Notes: generated from the sequence alone by a model not told the origin. Shown: positions 7,057-17,043, counted from the stretch's first letter. The stretch: DNA of 64,000 bases from Rhodopila globiformis (GCF_002937115.1 NZ_NHRY01000074.1:1-64000), one strand, 5' to 3'. Made by a program: numbers and translations.

Positions 7057-8688
7057 ATGACCGATCCCATCACCATCGCCGTGCTGCAGAACCGGCTGAG
7101 CGCGATTGCCGAGGAAATGGGCGAGGCGATGCTGCGCACCGCCTATTCGCAGATCCTGAATTCATCCCGCGACTTTTCCATCGCGCTGATCGACGCGCGC
7201 TGCCGGCTGATTGCGCAGGCGGACCACATTCCCGTGCATGTCGGGGCGATGTCCTGGGCGGCGAAGGCGATAGCCGGGCGGTTCCCGTCTCCCGCGCCGG
7301 ACGATGTTTACCTGCTGAACGATCCGTATCGCGGCGGCTCGCACCTGCCGGACCTGACCATCTTCGTGCCGGTCTTTGCCGGCGACGCGCTGATGTTCTG
7401 GTCCGCGGTCCGGGCGCATCATTCCGATATCGGCGGCGCGACGCACGGCGCCTACAATCCCGCCGCCACGGAAATCTGGCACGAGGGCCTGCGCCTGCCG
7501 CCGATGCGCCTGACCGAGAACGGCGTGCTGCGCGAGGACCTGCTGGAGATGCTGGCGCTGAACGTCCGCCACCCGCGCGACTTCCGCGGCGACCTGGCCG
7601 CGCAAATCGGCGCCGCCCGCCTGGGCGAGCAACGCCTGGCCGCGGTGATCCGGGAGTTCGGCGGGGAAACCCTGTCGGCCTCGATCGAGGCGATGCTGGA
7701 CACCGCCGAGCGCCACGCCCGCCGGATCGTTTCGGAATGGGCCGACGGCGTTTACGACGGCGAGGCGGTGCTGGACGACGACGGTTTCGATCGCAAGGAC
7801 ATCGTCGTCCGGGCGCGGGTGACCAAGCAGGGCAGCGACGTGACGATCGACCTGAGCGGATCCGATCCTCAGGTCACCGGGTTCGTCAACTCGTCGCATG
7901 CCAATACCCAGTCGGCGGTGACGATGGCGTTTGCCTTCCTGCTCGATCCGGATATTGCCAAGAACGACGGCGCGTTCCGGCCACTGACGGTGACGCTGAA
8001 GGAAGGCACCATCGTCTGGGCCCGCGAGGGCGCGCCGGTGACGATGTGCACCAGTCACTGCTCGAACGAGATCATCGAGGCGATCATCGTCGCCCTGGCC
8101 AAGGCGTGCCCCGAGCGCGTCACGGGCGGGTGGGGACGGCGCCTGCGGATCGCGCTGACCGGCACCGATCCCCGCACTGGTCGCCGCTTCATCTGGCACA
8201 TGTTCCAGGCGCGGCCCGGCGGCGGCGGTTCGGCGGCGGGCGACGGCTATTCGACCATCGGCGAGTGGCACTCCGCCGGCGGCATCAAGTTTGGCAGCAT
8301 CGAGGTGGCGGAGACACGCTTCCCGCTGGTGTTCGAGACGCATGAATACCGTCCCGGCTCGGCCGGCGATGGGCAGTACCGCGGCGGCTACGGCGGCGAC
8401 ATGCGGCTGCGGGTGGAGGCCGCGGGCGTCACCTGTGCCAACACTGCCGGGGAAGGCGTCGTGCACGGCGCCCGCGGGATCAACGGCGGGCAGGATGGCG
8501 CGCCGCACGACTACACGCTGCTGGCGCCGGGGGCGGCGCCGCGGAAACTGAAGAGCAAGGAAGTCAACGTGCCGGTCCCGACCGGCAGCGTGATCCATGT
8601 GCGCTCCGGCGGCGGCGGCGGCTGGGGCGACCCGGCATTGCGGGATGCGGCGGCGCGCAGGGCCGACGAAGCGGAGGGCCTTGCTTGA
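7057..8688 (+). CDS. Hydantoinase B / oxoprolinase family subunit
   Basis: 543 residues spanning a full HyuB chain: DPITIAVLQNRLSAIAEEMG at the start, the conserved LNDPYRGGSHLPD, HHSDIGGATHG with likely metal ligands, and the Gly-rich ending SGGGGGWGDP. Family members hydrolyse 5-oxoproline, hydantoins or acetone-type substrates with ATP, normally together with a HyuA partner. No HyuA gene is adjacent on either side, which is odd. The start ATG 7057 matches the family N-terminus; there is no good RBS, and ATG 7039 is an alternative. Confidence 0.85.
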   Translation: MTDPITIAVLQNRLSAIAEEMGEAMLRTAYSQILNSSRDFSIALIDARCRLIAQADHIPVHVGAMSWAAKAIAGRFPSPAPDDVYLLNDPYRGGSHLPDLTIFVPVFAGDALMFWSAVRAHHSDIGGATHGAYNPAATEIWHEGLRLPPMRLTENGVLREDLLEMLALNVRHPRDFRGDLAAQIGAARLGEQRLAAVIREFGGETLSASIEAMLDTAERHARRIVSEWADGVYDGEAVLDDDGFDRKDIVVRARVTKQGSDVTIDLSGSDPQVTGFVNSSHANTQSAVTMAFAFLLDPDIAKNDGAFRPLTVTLKEGTIVWAREGAPVTMCTSHCSNEIIEAIIVALAKACPERVTGGWGRRLRIALTGTDPRTGRRFIWHMFQARPGGGGSAAGDGYSTIGEWHSAGGIKFGSIEVAETRFPLVFETHEYRPGSAGDGQYRGGYGGDMRLRVEAAGVTCANTAGEGVVHGARGINGGQDGAPHDYTLLAPGAAPRKLKSKEVNVPVPTGSVIHVRSGGGGGWGDPALRDAAARRADEAEGLA

Positions 8689-8923
8689 CAAGCTGCGCAT
8701 CGCGTCCACGAGCGATGCCGGCGGGATCTGCGCGTCAACAGCCGGATATGCCGATTCAGGAACGATCGCGCGTTGTCCCTGCCCTGCCGGCATGGAGACA
8801 GCGCGGCACGATCGCCGCCCCATCGTCATGGCGTCACGTGGCCGCATCGCCGCCAACCGGACGGAGCACGCGGCGCAATCGGTACCATCGCGTCATAACT
8901 CATGCCGGTGGCACCGACGGCGA

Positions 8924-9292
8924 TCAAGCCGACACGGCGTTGCCCCGCGTGCGTTGATAGGTCAGCACGGCATTTCGCTTGCCGTTGAAGTGCTGCTCCA
9001 TCCGTTCGGCCTCGTCAGCGGCCAGCGGCACGCCATAAGTCCGTGCCACCGCGGCCAGTTGCGTTGCAGCCATGTTCTTCAGCGACCCCAGGGCCGCGGC
9101 CGCCATCGCCGTCACGCGGCTACGCAAGGCCGGATCAGCGGTGCGCGCCAGCCAGCCGTCCCGGATCGATCCTGGCGTATAGCCGGCGCCGGTTTCGGTA
9201 GCGGACTGGTGATCGTACGTGTTGATCGCAGCCATCATGGCGATGTCAGCAAGAATCAGGTGATAGTGCTGGTTGTCGGTCCGGGCAGCCAT
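8924..9292 (-). CDS. Unknown small protein cotranscribed with the nif activator
   Basis: 122 residues, largely alpha-helical and Ala-rich (VTAMAAAALGSLKNMAATQLAAVARTYG in the middle), with no signal peptide or Cys. It starts 13 nt after the activator stop with its own RBS (AGAGGAC), so it is very likely in the same transcript. I do not recognise the family. Its position suggests a role tied to nitrogen-fixation control, but nothing in the sequence shows one. Confidence 0.6.
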   Translation of the reverse strand: MAARTDNQHYHLILADIAMMAAINTYDHQSATETGAGYTPGSIRDGWLARTADPALRSRVTAMAAAALGSLKNMAATQLAAVARTYGVPLAADEAERMEQHFNGKRNAVLTYQRTRGNAVSA

Positions 9293-9304
9293 GGCAGTTG
9301 TCCT

Positions 9305-10900
9305 CTAGTGGCGCGAGTCCGCGCGGCGAAACGTCTTGTAGCTGATGGCGTGCTTTTCCATCCGCAGGCCCAGGATCCGCCGGGTCAGGCCCAGTTCCCT
9401 GGCTGCCTCCGTCATGTTGCCCTGATGGGTCTTCAAGGCCTCGACGATCATCTCGTATTCCACGGCGTGGATCTTCGCTTCCAGACCGCAGCCGAAGGCG
9501 GTGCCGGTTTCGGCCGACGTCTGCAACGACGGCGGCAGGTTGTAGCCATGGATGACGGCATCGTCCGAGAGAATCACGGAGCGCTCAATCACGTTCTCCA
9601 ACTCACGCACGTTGCCTGGCCAGTGATACGCCATCAGCATGTTCAGCGCAGGCGTGGAGATCCGCTTCACCTCCTTGCCCGCCTGCGCCGAGCAGCGGGC
9701 GGCGAAATGGTCCGCCAGCAGGATGACGTCGCTGCCGCGCTCACGCAGCGCCGGGACGGTGATCGGGAAAACATTCAGGCGATAGTAGAGATCTTCGCGG
9801 AACGTGCCTTTCGCCACCATCTCCGGCAGATTGCGGTTGGTCGCGGCGATGATGCGCAGGTCCACCTTCACCGGGCGGTTGCCACCGACGCGTTCGAAGG
9901 TTCTTTCCTGCAGCACCCGCAGCAGCTTGGCCTGGATCGGCGGACTGAGCTCGCCGACTTCGTCGAGGAAAATGGTGCCCCCATCGGCCAGCTCGAAGCG
10001 TCCCTTGCGCATCATGGCGGCGCCGGTGAAGGCGCCTTTTTCGTGGCCGAACAGCTCGCTCTCGACGATGTTTTCCGGCAGCGCCGCGCAGTTGAAGGTG
10101 ACCAGCGGTCCATCGGCATTGGCGCCGTGGTAATGAATGGCGCCGGCGACCAGTTCCTTGCCAACGCCGCTTTCACCCAGGATCAACACCGTCGCCTTGG
10201 TCGCCGCGACCTTGTCGACCAGTTCGTACACCTCCTGCATCGGCTTGGACTTGCCGATGATGTTGGAGGGCTTGAAGCGCTCACGCAACGCGTTCTTCAG
10301 GCGGCGATTTTCGTTCTCCAGCCGCACCTTGGCGACATTCTCCAGCAGATACAGTTCCACCGCAGGCCCGATCATCGAGGCGATGGTGGCGAGCAGCTCG
10401 ACATCCTGCTTGAGCAGACCGCGGTTGAGGTACACGCGTTCGGCCCCGATTGTTCCTACGACTTTCCTGGCGTGCATGATCGGGACACAAATGAAGGATG
10501 CCTTGGCGTTGCTGGATTCGCCGTCGCTGGCGGCATCGTCCACAAAGCCCGGCTGGTCGCGCAGGTGCGGCACGATGACGGCGCGCCCGCTTTCCACCAC
10601 CCTGGTGTTGATGTCGCCGTCCGGCGCATAGCGGCCCTTGGCCTTTTCCACGCCTGTCAGGCCGAAGCTTTCATGGATAAAGGTGGCATCCGACTGGTTG
10701 TCGTAGAGCGTCACCATGCCGCGGCGCATCCTCAGGCGCTGGCGCATCACCTGCAGCATGACGGTCAGTGACGTGGCGAGATCCTGGTTTTCAGCAATGA
10801 TCTGGCTGATCTGAAACAGGATCGGCAGCATGTTCACGCGGCATTCGCCGGTGAAGCAATGCGTGAATTCCTCGACGTCGATGGCGACTGACTGGTCCAT
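9305..10900 (-). CDS. nifA: Sigma-54 activator of nitrogenase genes (NifA/VnfA type)
   Basis: 531 residues. GAF-type sensor domain about 30-185; AAA+ domain about 212-440 with Walker A GESGVGKE (242-249) and the sigma-54 contact loop GAFTGA (289-294); helix-turn-helix at the C-terminus (MTEAARELGLTRRILGLRM). The inter-domain linker after the AAA+ domain lacks the C-X4-C of oxygen-sensitive alphaproteobacterial NifA. Instead the N-terminus has Cys15-X4-Cys20 (CFTGEC), like the cluster-binding region of VnfA/AnfA. It sits divergently upstream of nifE, which has a sigma-54 promoter. Called nifA by context; by sequence it may be a VnfA/AnfA-type regulator. Confidence 0.85.
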   Translation of the reverse strand: MDQSVAIDVEEFTHCFTGECRVNMLPILFQISQIIAENQDLATSLTVMLQVMRQRLRMRRGMVTLYDNQSDATFIHESFGLTGVEKAKGRYAPDGDINTRVVESGRAVIVPHLRDQPGFVDDAASDGESSNAKASFICVPIMHARKVVGTIGAERVYLNRGLLKQDVELLATIASMIGPAVELYLLENVAKVRLENENRRLKNALRERFKPSNIIGKSKPMQEVYELVDKVAATKATVLILGESGVGKELVAGAIHYHGANADGPLVTFNCAALPENIVESELFGHEKGAFTGAAMMRKGRFELADGGTIFLDEVGELSPPIQAKLLRVLQERTFERVGGNRPVKVDLRIIAATNRNLPEMVAKGTFREDLYYRLNVFPITVPALRERGSDVILLADHFAARCSAQAGKEVKRISTPALNMLMAYHWPGNVRELENVIERSVILSDDAVIHGYNLPPSLQTSAETGTAFGCGLEAKIHAVEYEMIVEALKTHQGNMTEAARELGLTRRILGLRMEKHAISYKTFRRADSRH

Positions 10901-11056
10901 GTCTGGCCTGCTGTATCCTTGCGATAGCCCGCTACGATGGATGCAATCCCGATGCCAGGATCATAATATTATAAACCACTGATTTATATACGAACCGCTA
11001 TTGTCGGATTGCGGACCATAATGGGTCTGGTCGCTTTTCCGACATCGGCCGGATAT

Positions 11057-11070
11057 GTTCCATGGTGTAC
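11057..11070 (+). promoter_or_regulatory. Candidate VnfA/NifA-type upstream activator site
   Basis: GTTC-N6-GTAC (GTTCCATGGTGTAC), about 107 nt upstream of the nifE sigma-54 promoter, which is normal enhancer spacing. It resembles, from memory, the GTAC-N6-GTAC dyads bound by Azotobacter VnfA. Confidence 0.4.
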
Positions 11071-11176
11071 GAAATCCAAAGAAGAAGCGGCTTATGTACG
11101 ATGTCCTGAGGCCAAATTTCTTCCAGGACGACGGTTCCGCAAGGACACCACCGCTATAGCCGGATTCGCACGATCT

Positions 11177-11191
11177 TGGCCCGCGGATTGC
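11177..11191 (+). promoter_or_regulatory. Sigma-54 promoter of nifE
   Basis: TGGCCC-GCGGA-TTGC matches the -24/-12 consensus TGGCAC-N5-TTGC with one change. It lies 41 nt before the nifE ATG. Confidence 0.65.
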
Positions 11192-11231
11192 TACGCTGCT
11201 GTGCGCGCCACCACAGCCAGTGAGGCCGGAT

Positions 11232-12617
11232 ATGAAAGCCGACGAACTGCTTGCCCTGATGAACGAACCGGCCTGCGCGCAGAACGCGAAGGCCAAGTCG
11301 GGCTGTGCCAAACCGCAGCCGGGTGCCACCCAGGGCGGGTGCTGCTTCGATGGCGCCCGTAATGCCCTGCTGCCTATAGCGGATGCGGCTCATATAGTAC
11401 ATGGGCCGATCGGCTGTGCCGGATCGTCGTGGGACAATCGCGGCTCGCGGTCCAGCGGGGCGGATCTGTTCCGCATCGGCATGACAACCGACCTGTCGGA
11501 CATGGACGTCGTCATGGGACGCGGGGAGAAACGGCTGTTCAACGCCGTGCGCCAGGCGGTGGAGACCTATAATCCGGCCGGCGTGTTCATCTACAACACC
11601 TGCGTGCCCGCGCTGCAGGGCGACGACATCGAGGCCGTCGCCAGGCTGGCGGCGGAACGGTTCGGCGTGCCGGTGGTGCCGGTGGATTGCGCCGGCTTCT
11701 ACGGCAACAAGAACCTCGGCAATCGCATCGGCGGCGACGCTGTCTACAAGCACGTCATCGGCACGCGCGAGCCGGACCCGGTGCCCGCCTCCGCGCGGCG
11801 GCCGGGCATCGTCACCCACGACGTCAACCTGATCGGGGAATGGAACGTTGGCGGCGAGTTCTGGTCTGTCGCGCCGCTGTTCGACGAACTTGGCCTGCGC
11901 GTCCTGTGCACATTCTCCGGCGACTCCCGGTTCCGGGACGTGCAGACGATGCATCGGGCAGAGGCCAACATGGTGGTGTGCTCCAAGGCGATGATCCACG
12001 TCGCGCGCAAGCTGCAGGCGGATCATGGCACGCCGTTCTTTGAAGGCAGCTTCTACGGGATTGCCGACACCTCCCGTGCCTTCCGCAACCTGGCGCGGCT
12101 GCTGGACGATGCGGATCTCGTCGCGCGGACCGAGGCGCTGATCGCGCGCGGGGAAGCCAGGGTCGAGGCTGCGCTGGCGCCGTTGCGTCCGCGCCTGGCC
12201 GGCAAGCGGGTGCTGATCTTCACCGGCGGTTACAAGTCCTGGTCGATTGTTTCTGCCATGCAGGATTTCGGCTTGGACGTGGTCGCCACGGGAACGGAGA
12301 AATCCACCGAGGAAGACAAGGCCCGGATCCGAGAATTGATGGGACCCGACGCCCGGATGATCTCCGACAACGACCAGACGGCGTTGTTGCGGACCTTCCA
12401 CGAATGCCGCGGTGACATTCTGATCGCCGGCGACCGCTATATCTATCCGACGCTGAAGTCGCGCATCCCGTTCCTGGACATCGATCATGTCAGGCGCATC
12501 GGCTATGCCGGCTATGACGGCATGATCGAGCTTGCCACGAATCTCGTGCACACCGTGCATTCGCCGATCTGGGCGAGGCTGCGGGGCGATGCGGCGGAAC
12601 CGCGGCAGGCGGCCTGA
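11232..12617 (+). CDS. nifE: FeMo-cofactor scaffold protein NifE
   Basis: 461 residues, the usual NifE length. It opens with the characteristic NEPAC...SGCAKP...[12 protein letters not shown], then [18 protein letters not shown] and [18 protein letters not shown]. These hold the Cys ligands for the bridging cluster of the NifEN scaffold. With NifN it forms the cytoplasmic heterotetramer on which the NifB cofactor matures. ATG 11232 gives the family N-terminus; an in-frame GTG at 11220 is possible. First gene of the nifENX operon. Confidence 0.96.
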   Translation: MKADELLALMNEPACAQNAKAKSGCAKPQPGATQGGCCFDGARNALLPIADAAHIVHGPIGCAGSSWDNRGSRSSGADLFRIGMTTDLSDMDVVMGRGEKRLFNAVRQAVETYNPAGVFIYNTCVPALQGDDIEAVARLAAERFGVPVVPVDCAGFYGNKNLGNRIGGDAVYKHVIGTREPDPVPASARRPGIVTHDVNLIGEWNVGGEFWSVAPLFDELGLRVLCTFSGDSRFRDVQTMHRAEANMVVCSKAMIHVARKLQADHGTPFFEGSFYGIADTSRAFRNLARLLDDADLVARTEALIARGEARVEAALAPLRPRLAGKRVLIFTGGYKSWSIVSAMQDFGLDVVATGTEKSTEEDKARIRELMGPDARMISDNDQTALLRTFHECRGDILIAGDRYIYPTLKSRIPFLDIDHVRRIGYAGYDGMIELATNLVHTVHSPIWARLRGDAAEPRQAA

Positions 12618-12629
12618 AGGGACCATTAC

Positions 12630-14012
12630 ATGGCTGAAATCCTGACCCCCACCAAGGCGCTCGCCGTCAACCCGCTGAAGACCAGCCAGCCGATCGGCGC
12701 CTCGCTGGCGTTCCTCGGGCTGGCTCGTTCGATGCCGCTGGAGCATGGCGCGCGCGGCTGCACATCGTTCAACAAGCTGTTTTTCATGCGCCATTTCCAT
12801 GAGCCGATCGCCTTGCAGACGACGGCGATGGACCATGTCATTGCCGTCATGGGCGCCGATGCCAACGTGGTGGAAGCGCTTGCCACGATCTGCGCCAAAG
12901 ATCGGCCTTCCGTCATCGGCCTGATCACCACGGGGCTTTCGGAAATGCAGGGCGCGGACATCCAGCGCACCGTTGCAATGTTCCGGTCGCAGTATCCGGC
13001 GCACGATGACGTCATTGTCATCCCGGTTGCAACGACCGACACCATCGGCTGCCTGGAAAGCGGCTTTGCCCGGGCAGTCGAGGCTATCATTACGGCTCTG
13101 GTGCCGGAGACGCCAGGCGTGCGCCGCGACAGGAAGCGCGTGAACGTGCTGGCGTCGGCGATGCTGACCCCGGGCGACATCGAAGCGGTCAAGACCCTGA
13201 TCGGCGCATTCGGCCTGAGCGCCATCATGCTGCCCGACATTGCGGACTCGCTCGATGGCCATCTGATCGAGCAGGGGTTCTCCACCCTGACCTATGGCGG
13301 CACGCCCCCGGCATCCATTCCGGACATGAGCCGATCGGCCGCCACGCTCGTCATCGGGCCGTCATTGAACAAGGCGGCCGATCTGTTACGTAACCGGACG
13401 GGCGTGCCGGATTACCGCTTTGCCAGCCTGATCGGGCTGGAGGCATGCGACGCGTTCTGCCGGCCCCTGTCGGAAATCGCCGGTTGCCCGGTACCGCCTG
13501 GCATCCGGCGCCAGCGGGACCAGTTGCAGGATGCCATGGTGGATTGCCAGTTCCAGCTTGGCGGCGCACGTGTGGCAATCGCCGCCGATGCCGATCTTCT
13601 GAGCGCGCTGACAGGTTTCTTCAACGACATGGGTTCCGGGATCGTCGCCGCGGTCGCCACCGCCCGGGCATCGCATCTTGCGGACCTGCCGCTGGCATCG
13701 GTGGTCATCGGCGACCTGGAGGACCTGGAAATCCTGGCCCGCGAAGGCCGCGCGGACATGATTGTCACCAACTCGCATGGCGTGGAAATCGCCCGGCGCC
13801 AGGGAACGGCGCTGCTGCGGGCCGGCTTCCCGATCTATGACTGCTACGGCGCCCACGCCCGCGCCTGGGTCGGCTATGCCGGCACCCGCCAGCTTCTGTT
13901 CGAAACCGCCAACCTGCTGGCGGCGCATTACCAGGAAATCCGCCCATACCGCTCCCGCTACTGGCAAGGCACGCCACGCGCGGACGAATCCGGAAGCGAG
14001 CTGCCATGCTGA
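12630..14012 (+). CDS. nifN: FeMo-cofactor scaffold protein NifN
   Basis: 460 residues beginning with a typical NifN stretch: ALAVNPLKTSQPIGASLAFL, then MPLEHGARGCTSFNKLFFMR, whose Cys44 is the single conserved cluster ligand. It pairs with NifE. It starts 12 nt after the nifE stop with AAGGGA as RBS, and its end overlaps nifX by 7 nt. The C-terminus (AHARAWVGYAGTRQLLFETANLL) keeps the oxidoreductase-family pattern. Confidence 0.95.
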   Translation: MAEILTPTKALAVNPLKTSQPIGASLAFLGLARSMPLEHGARGCTSFNKLFFMRHFHEPIALQTTAMDHVIAVMGADANVVEALATICAKDRPSVIGLITTGLSEMQGADIQRTVAMFRSQYPAHDDVIVIPVATTDTIGCLESGFARAVEAIITALVPETPGVRRDRKRVNVLASAMLTPGDIEAVKTLIGAFGLSAIMLPDIADSLDGHLIEQGFSTLTYGGTPPASIPDMSRSAATLVIGPSLNKAADLLRNRTGVPDYRFASLIGLEACDAFCRPLSEIAGCPVPPGIRRQRDQLQDAMVDCQFQLGGARVAIAADADLLSALTGFFNDMGSGIVAAVATARASHLADLPLASVVIGDLEDLEILAREGRADMIVTNSHGVEIARRQGTALLRAGFPIYDCYGAHARAWVGYAGTRQLLFETANLLAAHYQEIRPYRSRYWQGTPRADESGSELPC

Positions 14013-14482
14013 GAATCGCCTTCGCCTCCAGCGACCGCAGGACGGTCGATCTTCATTTCGGTGGCGCCGAGAGCCTGATGATCTATGACGTGTCACCGGG
14101 TCAGGCCGACCTGGTCGGCGTCGCGGAATTCATGAAGGCCGAACAGATTGGCGAGTCCGGGCGAGCCGGGCTGACCGGCACGGTGCACGACAAGGTGCTG
14201 CCGAAGCTGGATTTCGTCGACGGCTGCGCCGCGGTCTACGCTGCCTCCATCGGCAGTTCTTCGATCCGCAGGCTGATGAAACTGGGGATCCAGCCGATCA
14301 TTGTCGACAATGGTCATGACATTCTCGACCTGCTGAACGAGGTCTCGCTGGCGCTGATCCACGGTGGCCTCGCCTGGGTCGACCGCGCCAAGGCCAAGGC
14401 ACGCGATACACCGCGTGTGGCAGCCGCCGTCGCCGGCGCGCCACGGCACGTGCTGATGAGTTCCATTGACGAAATGGAGTAG
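14006..14482 (+). CDS. nifX: Cofactor-binding carrier protein NifX
   Basis: 158 residues of the NifX/NifB-C-terminal (dinitrogenase iron-molybdenum cofactor binding) fold: MLRIAFASSDRRTVDLHFGG at the start, the His-containing strand being typical, and AAVYAASIGSSSIRRLMKLGIQPI later. NifX carries NifB-co or the VK-cluster to and from NifEN. It overlaps the nifN end, so translation is coupled. Confidence 0.93.
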   Translation: MLRIAFASSDRRTVDLHFGGAESLMIYDVSPGQADLVGVAEFMKAEQIGESGRAGLTGTVHDKVLPKLDFVDGCAAVYAASIGSSSIRRLMKLGIQPIIVDNGHDILDLLNEVSLALIHGGLAWVDRAKAKARDTPRVAAAVAGAPRHVLMSSIDEME

Positions 14483-14489
14483 CAACGGG

Positions 14490-15317
14490 ATGAAACTGGC
14501 CATTTCCAACCTGGCATTGCCTGCCTACTACCATCTTGGGATGCTGCCCTGCGTGCACAGCCTCGGGGTGGATGGGCTGGAGATCGTGCCGACGCATACC
14601 TGGCCCGACCGTGTCACCTCGGCCATGGTCAGGGATTACCGCAAGGCGGTGGAGGCAGCGGAACTGTCGGTCATCGGCATGCACGGGCTGTTCCGCCACC
14701 GTCCTGACCTCGGGCTGTTCACGACCGGCGAAAAGCGCGCCCGCAGTTTGGAACTGCTGGTCCAGCTTTCGGCCGCGTGCCGCGACCTGGGCGGGCGGAC
14801 GCTGGTCCTGGAAAGCCGCTGGCGCAACGATATCGCCGAGCGGGAAGCGTGGCTGCAGTGCCGCGGCTTCCTGTATGACCTGCTGCCACGCATCGAAGGC
14901 CACGGCACCGTGCTGTGCTTCGCGCCGCTTGCGCCAGCGGAAGGCGATTTCTGCGCCCGCGCCCGGCAGTGCACCATGCTGAGCCACGCCATCGGGCACA
15001 GATCCTTCGGCCTGCATCTGGGCGCGGCGGCGCTTACCGCGAACCGCGAGATGGGGCACAGCACGTTCGCCGCCTTGGCCCGGCGCCTGGATCTGGTGCA
15101 CCTGGACGAGCCAGGGCAGGCCGTGCTGGGCGGCTCGGGCCAGGTCGACCACAGTGACATGCGCAACCACCTGGTGGCCATCGGCTACCAGGGCTGGGCA
15201 TCGCTGGTGCAGAAGGTGGCGCCGTTCGCCGATGCCGCCGCCGGCCTGAAGCAGGGGCTGCGTTTCTTTGCCACCAGCTACGGCTCCGCCGGTGCCCGCA
15301 GGGGCATCCGGGTATGA
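14490..15317 (+). CDS. TIM-barrel (sugar isomerase/AP endonuclease 2-like) protein in nif operon
   Basis: 275 residues with the repeating beta-alpha pattern of the xylose isomerase-like TIM barrel family: MKLAISNLAL, GVDGLEIVPTHTW, LSVIGMHGLF, RTLVLES, FGLHLGAAAL and LDLVHLDEP. The usual metal-binding Glu and Asp appear replaced: VLCFAPLAP where LxxEP is expected, and GLHLG where an Asp strand is expected. Catalysis may therefore be lost or changed. It lies 7 nt after nifX and overlaps the nifU-like start by ATGA, so it is cotranscribed with cofactor-assembly genes. It is not one of the standard nif genes I know. Function unknown. Confidence 0.75.
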   Translation: MKLAISNLALPAYYHLGMLPCVHSLGVDGLEIVPTHTWPDRVTSAMVRDYRKAVEAAELSVIGMHGLFRHRPDLGLFTTGEKRARSLELLVQLSAACRDLGGRTLVLESRWRNDIAEREAWLQCRGFLYDLLPRIEGHGTVLCFAPLAPAEGDFCARARQCTMLSHAIGHRSFGLHLGAAALTANREMGHSTFAALARRLDLVHLDEPGQAVLGGSGQVDHSDMRNHLVAIGYQGWASLVQKVAPFADAAAGLKQGLRFFATSYGSAGARRGIRV

Positions 15318-15545
15318 CGGAGGCGAAACGGCTCGCCATCATCGCCGCGATAATCGCCGCCGTGCGCCCTGCCATCCAACAGGACGGTGGCGACGTGGAA
15401 CTGGTGGCGGTGGAGGGGCATCGCCGTCCGGGTGCGGCTGTCCGGCCGCTGCACCACGTGTTCCAGCGCCGGACAGACGCTGGGTGGGATACGCCGCCGG
15501 CTGATGCAGGTGCTGGATGGGCCGGTGATGGTGGTGCCGGCGTAA
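15314..15545 (+). pseudogene. NifU C-terminal (Nfu-type) scaffold domain, +1 frameshift
   Basis: ATG 15314 starts RPAIQQDGGDVELVAVEG, the hallmark of NifU/Nfu C-terminal domains. The frame then leaves the family at the GGGG run 15415-15418. Reading with one G removed gives VRVRLSGRCTTCSSAGQTL and a TAA at 15543, with the cluster-binding C-X2-C (CTTC) in place. The repaired protein would be 76 residues, a complete stand-alone domain that carries Fe-S clusters. As given, the CXXC is out of frame. This is either a sequencing error or a real lesion. It overlaps the TIM-barrel gene stop. Confidence 0.8.
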
Positions 15546-15555
15546 CTGCCGGCAC
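15534..15555 (+). terminator. Hairpin at end of nifENX operon
   Basis: GTGCCGGC (15534-15541) pairs perfectly with GCCGGCAC (15548-15555); the TAA of the repaired nifU-like frame lies in the loop. There is no T run, so it may be a weak terminator or an mRNA stabiliser. Confidence 0.35.
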
Positions 15556-15593
15556 GCCCATGGCCTTCGCGTCGGCCCGGCGGCCGTTACCGC

Positions 15594-15831
15594 CGCATAG
15601 GCGCTAACATAGGGGAGCACGTTGGCCTATCCGTCATGGCCCGGCTTGTCCGCATAGGCGCTAACTTGGGCGGCCGGGCACGGTGATCGTCCCGTCGTCA
15701 TGGCGGCCGCAGGGCCGCCATCCACGCCTTGCGGTGCCGATACCAGCAGAAGGCGTGGATGGCGGGCCTGCGCCCACCATGACGTTGTAGCAACGACCAT
15801 GCCGCCAGCCCGTTAAGTTAGCGCGTATGCG
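15594..15831. mobile_element. MITE-like element with nested palindromes
   Basis: The ends are inverted repeats: CGCATAGGCGCTAACAT at the left and, reverse-complemented, CGCATACGCGCTAACTT at the right. A third copy of the motif lies at 15651-15670. The left end (GGAGCACGTTGGCCTATCC before GTCATGGCCCGG) matches the element at 48666-48843. No transposase inside. It fills the gap between the convergent nifU-like and nifH genes. Confidence 0.65.
15694..15790. repeat. Dispersed palindromic repeat, type B copy 2
   Basis: GTCATGGCGGCCGCAGGGC to CCACCATGAC with arms around CCATCCACGCCTT / AAGGCGTGGATGG. It is nested within the element 15594-15831 and related to 5849-5940. Confidence 0.75.
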
Positions 15832-15853
15832 TTACCCGCCGGGCCGATACCGA

Positions 15854-17032
<1,179 letters not shown>

Positions 17033-17043
17033 TCACCAGGCAG

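Larger units (their letters stand above)
10901..11231. other. Divergent nifA-nifE regulatory region
   Basis: 331 bp without a gene. It has an AT-rich patch (about 10960-10990), near-matches to a NifA box (TGT-N10-ACC at 11002-11017 and TGT-N10-ACG at 11056-11071), a VnfA-like dyad at 11057-11070, and a sigma-54 promoter at 11177-11191. Confidence 0.5.
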
